A DNA stretch of 32,122 bases from Alphaproteobacteria bacterium (GCA_028817795.1 JAPPOU010000058.1:1-32122), one strand, 5' to 3'. Positions 15,799-24,104 are shown, counted from the stretch's first letter. Notes: generated from the sequence alone by a model not told the origin. Made by a program: numbers and translations.

Positions 15799-15874
15799 AT
15801 CAGCCCGACTCTTAAAAAAAGCGGGCATGGGACAACATTTTGCACCGGGTTTCCGGCTTTTAAGGACTTGATCT
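15799..15874 (+). promoter_or_regulatory. Structured leader of panG, possible SD-sequestering pseudoknot
   Basis: GCCCG (15803-15807) pairs with CGGGC (15822-15826), and the loop contains CTTAAAA (15811-15817). This loop is complementary to TTTTAAG (15858-15864), which runs into the ribosome site AAGGA (15862-15866). A CCGG-GTTT-CCGG hairpin lies between. The arrangement would form an H-type pseudoknot blocking translation of panG. It does not match the SAM-II consensus that I remember, so no riboswitch class is assigned. Confidence 0.35.
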
Positions 15875-16585
15875 ATGGGACAAGTACCTCACTATTTAGT
15901 CATCGGCAATGGCCGCGTTGCGCGGCATGTTTTGCGTTATTTTTCCCTTTCAGACATTGCACATTCACACTGGCATCGCGGCATGGATGCGGCTGCATTG
16001 CGCGGCCTTGCGCAAAATGCGACCCATACCCTGTTGCTGGTGAGTGACGGCGCCATCGCGGATGTGGCAGCGCTGCTGGGGGATGCAGATGTGATGAAAG
16101 TGCATTTCTCCGGCGCGTTGTCGACAGATGCCGCCTATGGTGCGCACCCCCTAATGACGTTCGGGCCAGATCTTTATACGCTGGAAAAATACAAAACCAT
16201 TCCCTTTGTCGTGGATGATGACGCGCCGGATTTTTCCACACTACTGCCTGGTTTTTCCAACCCGCACACATACCTGCCTCGCGCACAAAAAGGACGCTAC
16301 CACGCTATGTGCGTGATGGCGGCGAACTATAGCTGTATCTTGTGGCAGCGCTTTTTCAGCGTACTTGAACATGAATTCGGGATGCCGCCGGAAACGGGGC
16401 ATCCTTTTTTGCAACAGCAAACTGAAAATCTGCTGCGCGACCATGTTAACGCACTGACAGGGCCGCTGGCGCGGGGCGATGAAAAAACAATCGCGAAAAA
16501 TCTGGAAGGTTTGGCGGATGATCCCTACCGCCGCATATACGAAGCTTTTGTCACCGTTTACAAAGAGGAGCATGAAAAACCATGA
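15875..16585 (+). CDS. panG: PanG-type ketopantoate reductase (DUF2520 family)
   Basis: The 236-residue protein has an N-terminal NAD(P)-binding fold (VIGNGRVARHVLRYF near residues 8-22) and a helical C-terminal half containing FSGALSTDAAYGAHPLMTFG and AANYSCILWQRFF, typical of the Rossmann-like/DUF2520 proteins. In Francisella the related PanG was shown to replace PanE as ketopantoate reductase in a pan operon. Its place directly before panB (ATGA overlap) and panC, with no panE visible, supports the same role here: reduction of ketopantoate to pantoate using NADPH. The ATG follows AAGGACTTGATCT. Confidence 0.82.
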   Translation: MGQVPHYLVIGNGRVARHVLRYFSLSDIAHSHWHRGMDAAALRGLAQNATHTLLLVSDGAIADVAALLGDADVMKVHFSGALSTDAAYGAHPLMTFGPDLYTLEKYKTIPFVVDDDAPDFSTLLPGFSNPHTYLPRAQKGRYHAMCVMAANYSCILWQRFFSVLEHEFGMPPETGHPFLQQQTENLLRDHVNALTGPLARGDEKTIAKNLEGLADDPYRRIYEAFVTVYKEEHEKP

Positions 16586-17388
16586 AATCTGTCTGTGACT
16601 TTTCAAAAATGAAGCGTAAGGGCCAGAAAATCAGTATGGTCACCTGTTACGATTACACTAGCGCCTGCATTGTCAGTCAATCAGATGTCGACTGCATTCT
16701 GGTGGGCGACAGCCTGGCCATGACAATGCACGGACATGACAGCACCGTAATGGCCGTGCCCGATATGATGGCGCTGCACACTGCTGCCGTCAAACGCGGC
16801 GCGCCAGAGACGTTTATTGTGGGCGACATGCCGTTTTTGTCCTACCGCAAATCCCTTTCCGAAAGCATTGCTGTCGCGGGCGCGTTGATGCAGGCGGGGG
16901 CGCAGGCTGTCAAGCTGGAAGGCGCTGCGGGCAATACGGAACTGGTGACGCATCTAGTGCAATCCGGCATTCCGGTGATGGGGCATATCGGCCTGACGCC
17001 ACAATTTGTGCACCAAATTGGTGGTTATAAAGTACAAGGCAAGAGCAAGGAATGCGCCGCCCGCCTGAAAGAAGAAGCAAGGGCACTGGAAGAAGCCGGG
17101 TGCTTTGCGCTTGTAATGGAATGCGTGCCCGCCAGCCTTGCAGAAGAAATCACAAAGGCCGCCGGTATTGCTACCATCGGCATTGGCGCCGGGCGCGGCA
17201 CAGATGGGCAGGTTCTGGTCTGGCAGGATATGCTGGGCCTCAACACGGAATTCCAGCCCAAATTCGTCCGCCGTTATACCAATGGTGCGGAGATTTTTAC
17301 CAAGGCATTAAATGACTATGTTGATGACGTGCAGAAAGGAGCATTCCCCGCAGATGAAAATTGTTTCTGGCATCGCAGCGTGGCGTGA
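16582..17388 (+). CDS. panB: 3-methyl-2-oxobutanoate hydroxymethyltransferase
   Basis: PanB transfers a one-carbon unit from methylene-tetrahydrofolate to ketoisovalerate, making ketopantoate, the committed step of pantothenate synthesis. The 268-residue chain is of family length and shows VTCYDYTSA, ILVGDSLAMTMHGHDST (metal-binding Asp), VGDMPF, GAQAVKLEGA, MGHIGLTPQ and IGIGAGRGTDGQVLVWQDMLGL. The ATG overlaps the panG stop by 4 nt and the end overlaps panC by 35 nt. In the canonical GIGAG-x-x-C-DGQ segment the Cys is replaced by Thr (GRGTDGQ), a tolerated position. Confidence 0.96.
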   Translation: MKSVCDFSKMKRKGQKISMVTCYDYTSACIVSQSDVDCILVGDSLAMTMHGHDSTVMAVPDMMALHTAAVKRGAPETFIVGDMPFLSYRKSLSESIAVAGALMQAGAQAVKLEGAAGNTELVTHLVQSGIPVMGHIGLTPQFVHQIGGYKVQGKSKECAARLKEEARALEEAGCFALVMECVPASLAEEITKAAGIATIGIGAGRGTDGQVLVWQDMLGLNTEFQPKFVRRYTNGAEIFTKALNDYVDDVQKGAFPADENCFWHRSVA

Positions 17389-18136
17389 CCTGCGCGCAGG
17401 AATGCGCGGCAGCATTGGTTTTGTGCCCACCATGGGGCATTTGCATGAAGGGCATCTGGCATTGGTCCGCCGCATGCGCGCGGAAAACGATATTGCCATT
17501 GCCAGCATTTTCGTGAACCCGACGCAGTTCAACCAGCCATCGGATTACGAACAGTACAGGCGCGTTTTGGAAGAAGATGCCGCCCTGCTGGAAAAAGAAG
17601 GCATTGACTATCTTTTCCACCCGGATGCAAAAGATATGTACCCCGATGATTACACCATCCGCATATCTGAAACCGAAATCAGCAAAGAGCTGGAGGGCAT
17701 CCACAGGCCGGGACATTTCACGGGTATGCTAACGATTGTTTTAAAGCTCTTAAACCTTGTACGACCCGACCGCGCCTATTTCGGGGAAAAAGATTACCAG
17801 CAATACCTGCTTATCAAAAAAATGGCCGCAGCGCTGTTTCTCCCCTCCGAAATCATCCCCTGCCCCACTGTCCGCGAAGAAAGCGGGCTTGCGCGCAGCT
17901 CGCGCAATACACGCCTCACACCCGTACAAAAAGACATGGCGGCGCAACTGCACACACTGCTGCAAAGCCCACTGACAGACCAGCAGGTGCAGCAAAAGCT
18001 TGACGCCATGGGGTTTGATACGGAATATGTCACCACACAATGGGGCCGCCGCCTTGCCGCCGCGTGGCTGGGAGACGTCAGGCTGATCGACAATATCGCT
18101 TATAACAAGGAAGAAAAACATGCTGCTGTGTCTTGA
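17354..18136 (+). CDS. panC: Pantoate-beta-alanine ligase
   Basis: PanC activates pantoate with ATP and condenses it with beta-alanine to give pantothenate. Signatures are VPTMGHLHEGHLALV (HIGH-type nucleotide motif), SIFVNPTQFN, RPGHFTGMLTIVLKLLNLV, FGEKDYQQ and ARSSRNTRL. The start at 17354 gives MKIVSGIAAWRDLR as in other PanC proteins; AAAGGAG precedes it by about 12 nt, and the frame's earlier start at 17312 lies deeper in panB. At 260 residues it is slightly shorter than E. coli PanC (283), mainly at the C-terminus. No panD is visible, so beta-alanine must come from elsewhere. Confidence 0.95.
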   Translation: MKIVSGIAAWRDLRAGMRGSIGFVPTMGHLHEGHLALVRRMRAENDIAIASIFVNPTQFNQPSDYEQYRRVLEEDAALLEKEGIDYLFHPDAKDMYPDDYTIRISETEISKELEGIHRPGHFTGMLTIVLKLLNLVRPDRAYFGEKDYQQYLLIKKMAAALFLPSEIIPCPTVREESGLARSSRNTRLTPVQKDMAAQLHTLLQSPLTDQQVQQKLDAMGFDTEYVTTQWGRRLAAAWLGDVRLIDNIAYNKEEKHAAVS

Positions 18137-18911
18137 TGTCGGAAACACCCATATCCTCGCGGGCGTCTTTAACGGTGAAAACCTGAACATCCGCTTTCGT
18201 CATGCCACAAACATGGTGGGCACATCGGACCAGTTTGGCATTTTCCTGCGCAATATCCTGCAGGCCAACGGCGTCACACACCAGCAGATCACGGCTGTTG
18301 CCGTATGTTCTGTCGTGCCCGGCATAAACTATACCGTGCACCACGCCCTCAACTCTTACTTTAAACACGCAGATGTTTTTGTTTTGCAGGCAGGCGTGAA
18401 AACCGGCCTGAACATCCGCTATAAAAACCCCGCAGAAGTCGGCGCGGACAGGATCGCCACTGCCATTGGCGGGGCAACGGCTTTTCCGGGGCAGAACATG
18501 ATTATTGTCGACATGGGCACAGCCACAACCTTTTGCGCGATCGGCAAGGGCACGGAATATCTGGGCGGCGTGATCCTGCCCGGCATGCGCGTTTCGATGG
18601 AGTCCTTAAAATCAAATACGGCAAAATTGATGGAAGTCGATATCGAGCGGCAAAAAGCCTATCTTGGCAAAACGACACGTGAAAGCATTCAAAAGGGTCT
18701 CTTCTTTGGCCAGCGCGGCGCATTGCGCGAGATTATCGGCGGCCTGAAGAAAGAACAGTTCAAGGGTGCCCCTACCACCGTGATCGGCACCGGTGGCTTT
18801 TCGCATATGTTCCGCGATGACAATATATTCGATATCCTCATCCCGGATCTGGTGCTGCAGGGGCTGAAAACAGCCTATGAAATGTCTGTGAAAACAACAG
18901 TAGCTGCATAA
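18120..18911 (+). CDS. coaX: Type III pantothenate kinase
   Basis: CoaX phosphorylates pantothenate, the first step toward coenzyme A, and belongs to the ASKHA fold. The 263-residue chain has LLCLDVGNTHILAGVF (phosphate motif), NPAEVGADRIATAIGG, IIVDMGTATTFCAI, YLGGVILPGM, and VIGTGGFSHMF. The ATG follows AAGGAAGAAAAAC and overlaps panC by 17 nt. Having the kinase joined to the pan genes means one transcript carries ketoisovalerate to 4'-phosphopantothenate, given beta-alanine. Confidence 0.95.
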   Translation: MLLCLDVGNTHILAGVFNGENLNIRFRHATNMVGTSDQFGIFLRNILQANGVTHQQITAVAVCSVVPGINYTVHHALNSYFKHADVFVLQAGVKTGLNIRYKNPAEVGADRIATAIGGATAFPGQNMIIVDMGTATTFCAIGKGTEYLGGVILPGMRVSMESLKSNTAKLMEVDIERQKAYLGKTTRESIQKGLFFGQRGALREIIGGLKKEQFKGAPTTVIGTGGFSHMFRDDNIFDILIPDLVLQGLKTAYEMSVKTTVAA

Positions 18912-18974
18912 AAGAATATGTTTTTCAATGACTTAAAATAAATCTATCTTCCGTAAAATATTTATGGTACGTTG

Positions 18975-19034
18975 TTGGCGCTTAAAACGGCAGGCCAGCG
19001 ATTCTGCCCCCATGCGGGCCGAACGCCAAAGGAG
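18975..19034 (+). promoter_or_regulatory. Possible structured leader before the 19046 gene
   Basis: TTGGCG (18975-18980) can pair with CGCCAA (19024-19029), enclosing GGCAG (18989-18993) and CTGCC (19004-19008). The outer arm touches the ribosome site AAAGGAG (19028-19034), so the fold could limit translation. No known riboswitch pattern is recognised. Confidence 0.25.
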
Positions 19035-19045
19035 ACAAACACAAC

Positions 19046-19528
19046 GTGTCAGGTAATAGCTACGAGTCACAAAGCAAACTACGCCGCACATTTTCAAATG
19101 TTGCGGGCCGTGTGCGTATGCCGCGCATACCTGCGTTTGTCGTGAAAGCTTCTATCTTCGTTGCTGCTTATAGTGGAATGATGTATGGAATCAAATCCAC
19201 AGGGGATGTGCGCCGGGGAGCTAGCAATCATGCCATCAGTACCCAATACGAAGGAACCGCCAGCCTCTTTACAAAAGAAGATGACTTCACCTATCATGTA
19301 CGGGAAACTACCGATGGGCCGCTGCATAGGGTAAAGGTAGAAGACACCACCTCGCTGGACGCGCCACCCGCAGCCTGTACAAAGCTGGGATCTGATACAG
19401 CCTATACCATAGAAACCACAAAGGATGATAAAGAAGACCAGACTTATATCGTCTGCGTTTTGCCGAACGATACATACAAAACCGTACACCCTGCCTCAAA
19501 GAACAAGCAAAAGGCCCCAACGCCTTAA
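19046..19528 (+). CDS. Hypothetical membrane-anchored protein
   Basis: A 160-residue protein of unknown function. After a basic, Ser-rich N-terminus it has one hydrophobic stretch (FVVKASIFVAAYSGMMYGI, about residues 30-48), then a polar domain rich in Thr, Asp and Lys with two Cys (PAACTK and YIVCVL) that could form a disulphide if the domain is outside the cytoplasm. The start is GTG after AAAGGAG with an 11-nt spacer. It precedes the rlmB-like gene by 23 nt and is probably cotranscribed with it. Confidence 0.65.
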   Translation: MSGNSYESQSKLRRTFSNVAGRVRMPRIPAFVVKASIFVAAYSGMMYGIKSTGDVRRGASNHAISTQYEGTASLFTKEDDFTYHVRETTDGPLHRVKVEDTTSLDAPPAACTKLGSDTAYTIETTKDDKEDQTYIVCVLPNDTYKTVHPASKNKQKAPTP

Positions 19529-19551
19529 CACAACAATAGAAAGCCACCTCC

Positions 19552-20658
19552 ATGAGAAACCAGAACAGACCATCAGGCCCCAGAAACAGAACGGGGAAAA
19601 AGCCCTTTGGCGCTAAGCCTTACGGCGGCGGCGGACGTGGCTTTAATGACCGCAAATCCGGAGGTCGCGGCAGATCAGATGACCGCCCATATAGCGACCG
19701 CAAACCCAGAGATGGTAAATTTGGTGACCGCGACCGCAAATTTGGTGGCAGAGATCGCGACGACAGACGCCCCAATACCCGTGGGCCACGCGGTGACAGC
19801 TTCAGGCCGCGCCGCGACCAAAGGCCAGAGCGTGGCGGCTACCGTGACCGGGAACGTGATAGAGACTATAAGGCATCGCCGGAAACAGGAAAAAAACTGA
19901 AATCCGACAGGCCCAACTATGGCGCGCCTTCCCCGCTGTTCCTGTTCGGCACGCATGCCGTCAGCGCGGCATTGCAAAACCCCCGTCGCAAGCACAAGCG
20001 TCTTTTGTGTACAGAGAACGGGTTTTCACAAATTGAAGACGCCTTCACGAAGGCACAAGAAGCAGGACATAAAATGCCCGACGTCATTCACGTTGAGCGT
20101 GAAGATATCGAGCGCCTTTTACCACGCGATGCCGTGCACCAAGGGCTATTGCTTGATACATCCGCACTGGAAGAGGTTTTCCTGACAGATGTTATCAATG
20201 AAGCTGACGAAAAGGCGTGTATTGTCGTGATGGATCAGGTGACAGACCCGCATAACATCGGCGCTATCCTGCGTTCAGCCTCTGCTTTTGGCGCGGTAGC
20301 TGTTGTCGTGCAAAAACTTCATGCTCCCGACATGACAGGTACGCTGGCCAAAATCGCCAGCGGCGCTGCCGAACACGTACCCGTTGTGCGCGAGGTGAAC
20401 CTGAGCCGCGCCCTGCAACAATTGAAAGAGGCCGGATTTTTCTGCATTGGTCTTGATGAACGCGGCGAAGCAACACTGGCCGAACATCCCCTAACAGACC
20501 GTACCGCCATCGTGCTGGGCGCGGAAGGCCCCGGACTCAGACGCCTTGTTTCTGAAAACTGTGATGCGCTTGTCCGCCTGCCCACGGGCGGGGCCATCGG
20601 CAGCATCAATGTTTCCAACGCCGCTGCGGTTGCGCTCTATGAACTGGTGCGGAAATAA
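19552..20658 (+). CDS. rlmB: RlmB/TrmH-family 23S rRNA 2'-O-methyltransferase with Arg/Gly-rich tail
   Basis: Residues about 125-368 are a SPOUT methyltransferase of the TrmH/RlmB type, which methylates a ribose (Gm2251 for E. coli RlmB): FLFGTHAVSAAL opens the substrate-binding domain, VMDQVTDPHNIGAILRSA is motif 1, IVLGAEGPGLRRL is motif 2 and IGSINVSNAAAVALYEL is motif 3 of the knotted SAM site. Residues 1-120 form a low-complexity extension dominated by Arg, Gly, Asp and Pro with repeated GDRDRKFGGRDRD-like units, unlike E. coli RlmB (243 residues). Such RG-rich tails bind RNA in other proteins; here that is an inference. Start ATG 19552 follows a weak ribosome site. Confidence 0.88.
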   Translation: MRNQNRPSGPRNRTGKKPFGAKPYGGGGRGFNDRKSGGRGRSDDRPYSDRKPRDGKFGDRDRKFGGRDRDDRRPNTRGPRGDSFRPRRDQRPERGGYRDRERDRDYKASPETGKKLKSDRPNYGAPSPLFLFGTHAVSAALQNPRRKHKRLLCTENGFSQIEDAFTKAQEAGHKMPDVIHVEREDIERLLPRDAVHQGLLLDTSALEEVFLTDVINEADEKACIVVMDQVTDPHNIGAILRSASAFGAVAVVVQKLHAPDMTGTLAKIASGAAEHVPVVREVNLSRALQQLKEAGFFCIGLDERGEATLAEHPLTDRTAIVLGAEGPGLRRLVSENCDALVRLPTGGAIGSINVSNAAAVALYELVRK

Positions 20659-20693
20659 CCGTTTTCTAGTGAAAATGGCGGCCTGATTTGCTA

Positions 20694-20710
20694 CCTTTGG
20701 CATCCAAAGG
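20694..20710 (+). promoter_or_regulatory. Hairpin sequestering the terC ribosome binding site
   Basis: CCTTTGG (20694-20700) and CCAAAGG (20704-20710) form a perfect 7-bp stem with a CAT triloop, and the 3' arm contains the AAAGG part of the strong Shine-Dalgarno sequence AAAGGAGGAG (20706-20715) before the ATG at 20719. Melting of the stem, or ligand or protein binding, could control TerC translation. The leader is too short for a yybP-ykoY manganese riboswitch. Confidence 0.45.
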
Positions 20711-20718
20711 AGGAGCAG

Positions 20719-21696
20719 ATGGATTTTCTGACGAGCGAGATTTTATATAAACCCGCATGGATGTGGCTTATCTTCTTCGTCATCGTCGTTATCCTCCTCG
20801 CGCTTGATCTTGGCCTGTTCCACAAGGAAGACAAGGAAATAGAAGTTCGTGAGAGCCTCTATATGACGGGTTTTTACTTTGCCGTCGCCTTATGCTTTGG
20901 TGGGTGGATATGGTTTGAACAAGGCGCGACACAGGGCAGCGATTACCTGACCGGCCTTCTCATCGAAAAAAGCCTGTCGATGGACAACATATTCGTCATG
21001 TCGCTGGTCTTTGCTTATTTCAACATTCCACGCAAATACCAGCACCGCGTTTTGTTCTGGGGCATTCTGGGCGTGATTTTGATGCGCGGATTGATGATTG
21101 GCGTCGGCGCAGCGCTGATCCGCGAATTCCATTGGATTCTCTATATCTTCGCGGCATTTTTGATTTACAGCGGTTTCAAGATGCTGCGCTTTCAAGAGGA
21201 AGCCAAAGAGGATATCGAATCCAACCCGATCCTGAAGTTCGTTAAATCCCGCTTTCGCGTCACGCCAGACCTCCACGGGCATCAATTCTTTATCCGCGCC
21301 CCCCATGCCAAAGACCCCGCCCGCACGGTATGGTGGTGCACACCGCTGTTTCTGGCGCTGGTATCCATTGAATGCATCGACGTTGTCTTTGCCGTCGACA
21401 GCGTGCCCGCTATCTTTGCCATTACTACAGATGAATACGTGGTATACACCAGCAACGTCTTTGCCATTTTGGGGCTCCGGTCCCTTTATTTCGCGCTAGC
21501 TGCCATTATTGCGCGGTTTGAATATCTCGATAAAGCACTGGCGCTGGTACTGGTCTTTATCGGGGCCAAAGTGTTTCTGGCCGATTTTACCGAGACAGGA
21601 AAGGTTCCCGCTTCCCTCTCCCTTGGCGTGACCATTGCGCTATTGACAGGGGGCATTGTCTATTCCCTTTATAAAACACGAAAAAAAAGCGATTAG
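20719..21696 (+). CDS. TerC/Alx-family integral membrane protein
   Basis: This 325-residue polytopic inner-membrane protein belongs to the TerC family; characterised members (Alx, MntP-linked TerC proteins) export manganese or help metal loading of secreted proteins. It has about eight or nine hydrophobic helices. Conserved acidic motifs within membrane segments are SLSMDNIFVMSLVF near residues 87-100 and SIECIDVVFAVDSVPAIFAIT near 215-235, the probable metal path. The ATG follows an AAGGAGG ribosome site. The gene stands alone between rlmB and the hypothetical membrane gene at 21814. Confidence 0.9.
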   Translation: MDFLTSEILYKPAWMWLIFFVIVVILLALDLGLFHKEDKEIEVRESLYMTGFYFAVALCFGGWIWFEQGATQGSDYLTGLLIEKSLSMDNIFVMSLVFAYFNIPRKYQHRVLFWGILGVILMRGLMIGVGAALIREFHWILYIFAAFLIYSGFKMLRFQEEAKEDIESNPILKFVKSRFRVTPDLHGHQFFIRAPHAKDPARTVWWCTPLFLALVSIECIDVVFAVDSVPAIFAITTDEYVVYTSNVFAILGLRSLYFALAAIIARFEYLDKALALVLVFIGAKVFLADFTETGKVPASLSLGVTIALLTGGIVYSLYKTRKKSD

Positions 21697-21813
21697 AAAA
21701 AGCGCTTAAAATTTTGCCCAAAATACGCAAAAATCATTGAAATCATTAGCGGTTTCTTCAACTTTGTTTGCTATCCTGTAAGTGTAGAAGTTTTTTCTTT
21801 TGCAGGGGATGCC

Positions 21814-22290
21814 ATGTTCGGACACTTACAAAACGCCGGCAAAGACCAACTGTTCAAATCAATGCTGAGCAGCCTTTTGGTTTGCGTGCCTACATTCTGC
21901 CTCTCGGTTTATATCATGGAAGCACGCCATTTTGTTTGGCCTGCCGCGCTGACGATGTTGGCCATTCTGGGCCTTGCCTGCGGTAATTTCGCGCTGGTAG
22001 TTTTTCTTGAACACTACCGCAAGAATATTGGCGGCCTGACACTGCATGCGCTTTTGGGGGCTGTTGCGGTCGTCTTTATCTTTCTGGTTGTATCGGGCAT
22101 CAACCGCTTTGTGAAAGACTTTGGCTATGACTGGCTCTTCCCCGTCATTGCCGTTTATTTGGTACTGAGCTTTCTGGCCATTTTCAAAGAGAAAGTGGTG
22201 CTTTTAAAACTGCATTTGGGTATCAATTCCATTGTTGTCGCCATTCTGTGGACACTGGGCACAACGGACAAGATTACGTTGCCTTTCTAA
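21814..22290 (+). CDS. Hypothetical four-helix membrane protein
   Basis: A 158-residue protein with four to five hydrophobic segments (about residues 15-35, 40-64, 75-98, 110-127 and 135-150) and short loops. No family is recognised; the size and topology resemble small DUF-type inner-membrane proteins. The ATG at 21814 follows GCAGGGGATGCC. It is separated from terC by 117 nt of AT-rich sequence with no clear terminator. Confidence 0.7.
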   Translation: MFGHLQNAGKDQLFKSMLSSLLVCVPTFCLSVYIMEARHFVWPAALTMLAILGLACGNFALVVFLEHYRKNIGGLTLHALLGAVAVVFIFLVVSGINRFVKDFGYDWLFPVIAVYLVLSFLAIFKEKVVLLKLHLGINSIVVAILWTLGTTDKITLPF

Positions 22291-22357
22291 GGGGGTAACG
22301 TCCTGTTAACACTTTCAGGTTATTCTGGTATTTAAGTCAACGCAACGGACACAAATC

Positions 22358-22885
22358 ATGGATTTTCAAGCTACAGGTCTGCCAGAACTGCAGATATGCC
22401 GTCACGCCTTTGAACTGGGGTATGATCGCGTTGAGGATCTGCAAACGGCTGTCAGCATGGCGCAAATGATAATGGAGCACGGTGGGGCCTGTCATTCCAT
22501 GGCCGCTGCGGCCTGCCTTGCGGGACCTGCTCTTTTTTCACGTATCCCGGATGCACGTCTGGATGCCAAACTGCTCACACTGGGGCAGGAAATATTGGAC
22601 GTGAACGAAACAGGTGCCGTGCACGACTTGTCTCCGGATGCACGCATCTTTTTACAGGTATGCGCCATCTTTATGCTGGAACAAGAAGCTGCAGCAGAAC
22701 CGCCTGTTTCTATCATGCAGGAAGAAACCTATTTACACGCTCTGCAGCTCTATAGCCGTGCACGTGGCGAGAATGACACCTTTCACCTTGATGCCCGCTG
22801 CGAAGTCGCGGCCATGAAACTGACATCTGTCATGAAAGACAAAAGCCGCCTGTGGGCGCGCTTGTCTTGCCCGACAGCCCTGTAA
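22358..22885 (+). CDS. Hypothetical protein
   Basis: A 175-residue soluble, Ala/Leu/Met-rich, probably all-helical protein with no motif I can name. The segment around VSMAQMIMEHGGACHSMAAAACLAG has the spacing of a degenerate HD-type helix bundle but no HD pair, so no enzyme function is proposed. It starts at ATG 22358, 67 nt after the membrane gene, and ends 4 nt from the convergent kinase gene. Confidence 0.65.
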   Translation: MDFQATGLPELQICRHAFELGYDRVEDLQTAVSMAQMIMEHGGACHSMAAAACLAGPALFSRIPDARLDAKLLTLGQEILDVNETGAVHDLSPDARIFLQVCAIFMLEQEAAAEPPVSIMQEETYLHALQLYSRARGENDTFHLDARCEVAAMKLTSVMKDKSRLWARLSCPTAL

Positions 22886-22889
22886 CACT

Positions 22890-23537
22890 TTACAACTCGA
22901 ATTGTTTTTCGATCCGCCCTGCCAGCCCCTCCACAGTCAGCGCGCCATTAACCTCAATTGCCGTCATTCCTATACGCGCCGTTTCCTCTTGAAGACGGTC
23001 AGTAAACATGGCATCGCGCGCCAAAAGGTTACACAAAGCTTGTGCGCGATCACTTGTTTTCGCAACAAACCCGCCATCTTCTCCCCAGCGGTCTGCAAAC
23101 ACAGCCTTACGAAATTCTGTCACCGGAAGCAACCAAACAGCATTCTCTGGGCGGGCCAATAAGGGCGCTACAAGATGCGGCAGCAGACGGAAGCCCTCGG
23201 CAATGACAGGTTTATCCGCAGGCAAGGACAAAAGGTCCTCAACAATCATGTCAAACCCCTCCCCCTGAAACCAGTGGAATGTTTCCAACATCTCCTGCGG
23301 TGCGCGGCTCAGCCATCGTTCATCCATGTCCATTGAGATAAATGCGTGCAACAATGGGCAGGATTCCGGCGTGCTGCGCTTTGCATGGTCCGGCATCACA
23401 TCATCAGTCGCATAAACCTGCAAACCATGCTTATCCGCTATGTGGCGGGATACTGTTGACTTCCCCGCGCCGCTGCCGCCACCAATCCAATAAACATGCC
23501 GCAACTGATCCCGAATATCTTTTATATGCTCTTTCAA
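22890..23537 (-). CDS. P-loop kinase-like NTPase
   Basis: A small cytoplasmic kinase-like protein of about 215 residues. The Walker A motif is GGGSGAGKST near residues 20-29, followed by ISRHIA-like helix, YATDDVM, and a region DMIVEDLLSL then VIAEGFRLLPHLV that would be Walker B; FADRWGEDGGF may be the lid. It resembles AAA_17/adenylate-kinase-like proteins of unknown substrate. Two starts are possible: GTG at 23546 with its GGGGA directly adjacent, or TTG at 23537 with AGGGGAG at 8 nt; I chose the latter for spacing. It converges on the preceding hypothetical gene. Confidence 0.75.
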   Translation of the reverse strand: MKEHIKDIRDQLRHVYWIGGGSGAGKSTVSRHIADKHGLQVYATDDVMPDHAKRSTPESCPLLHAFISMDMDERWLSRAPQEMLETFHWFQGEGFDMIVEDLLSLPADKPVIAEGFRLLPHLVAPLLARPENAVWLLPVTEFRKAVFADRWGEDGGFVAKTSDRAQALCNLLARDAMFTDRLQEETARIGMTAIEVNGALTVEGLAGRIEKQFEL

Positions 23538-23750
23538 AAGATACACTCCCCTTTTCTATTCTCTGGCAAAAGTTGTAGCCCTCCGTCGTATCCACCTGCA
23601 ACATGGGAACATCTATCTGTGGCGGATCATAACTGGTTATTTCACCTGCACGATTGCGGGCGGATTCATTTATAGTGTTATTATTTCACGAAGCTTTCAT
23701 GCACCAAGCAAACGAAAGCCTTGGAAGAAGATATAAGCTTTTTTAAAAAA

Positions 23751-23981
23751 TCAAGCCCGGTTCAGGCGATCTACAACCCACTGCGCAAAAGCACCGCCAT
23801 AGCGCAGCTCCAGCTCATCATAAAGCTCGTCATTCGCAGCGGGGCGTACAGGTGCAAAACGCACACTCTGGCCGCACAGACGACTCACCACATCAGATTG
23901 CGTATAAAACGAAATAAAAGGCTTTAAACCAGATACAGCGGGTTGATCGACCTTCTTAAGGCTAACTTGTTGATATCCCAT
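23751..23981 (-). CDS. Small hypothetical protein
   Basis: A 76-residue frame starting at ATG behind AATATGGGGGAATATA, which holds a usable ribosome site. The C-terminal half (FAPVRPAANDELYDELELRYGGAFAQWVVDRLNRA) looks like real coding sequence: amphipathic helices and good codon use. No family is recognised. It lies alone, divergent from the XRE regulator gene with about 200 nt between them. Confidence 0.5.
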   Translation of the reverse strand: MGYQQVSLKKVDQPAVSGLKPFISFYTQSDVVSRLCGQSVRFAPVRPAANDELYDELELRYGGAFAQWVVDRLNRA

Positions 23982-24104
23982 TATATTCCCCCATATTCCT
24001 CTCCGCCGCAGCGTGTAAAAGTTTAAATATTTTTAAGATATATATACTTATACAACAGATTATACCAAATTTCAAGGCAAAAATAAAAAATAATTTAAGC
24101 TAAG

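Noticed and set aside
15799..15874. SAM-II riboswitch upstream of panG
   Set aside because: The pseudoknot shape is similar, but the loop and tail sequences do not match the conserved SAM-II bases I remember, and there is an extra hairpin in the linker.
20659..20718. yybP-ykoY manganese riboswitch for terC
   Set aside because: Only 60 nt lie between rlmB and terC, too short for that class, and its conserved loops are absent.
23600..23750. Terminator or gene in the gap before the 23751 frame
   Set aside because: GCTTTC/GAAAGC and an A/T run occur here, but the stem is short with a 17-nt loop, and no coding signal is seen.
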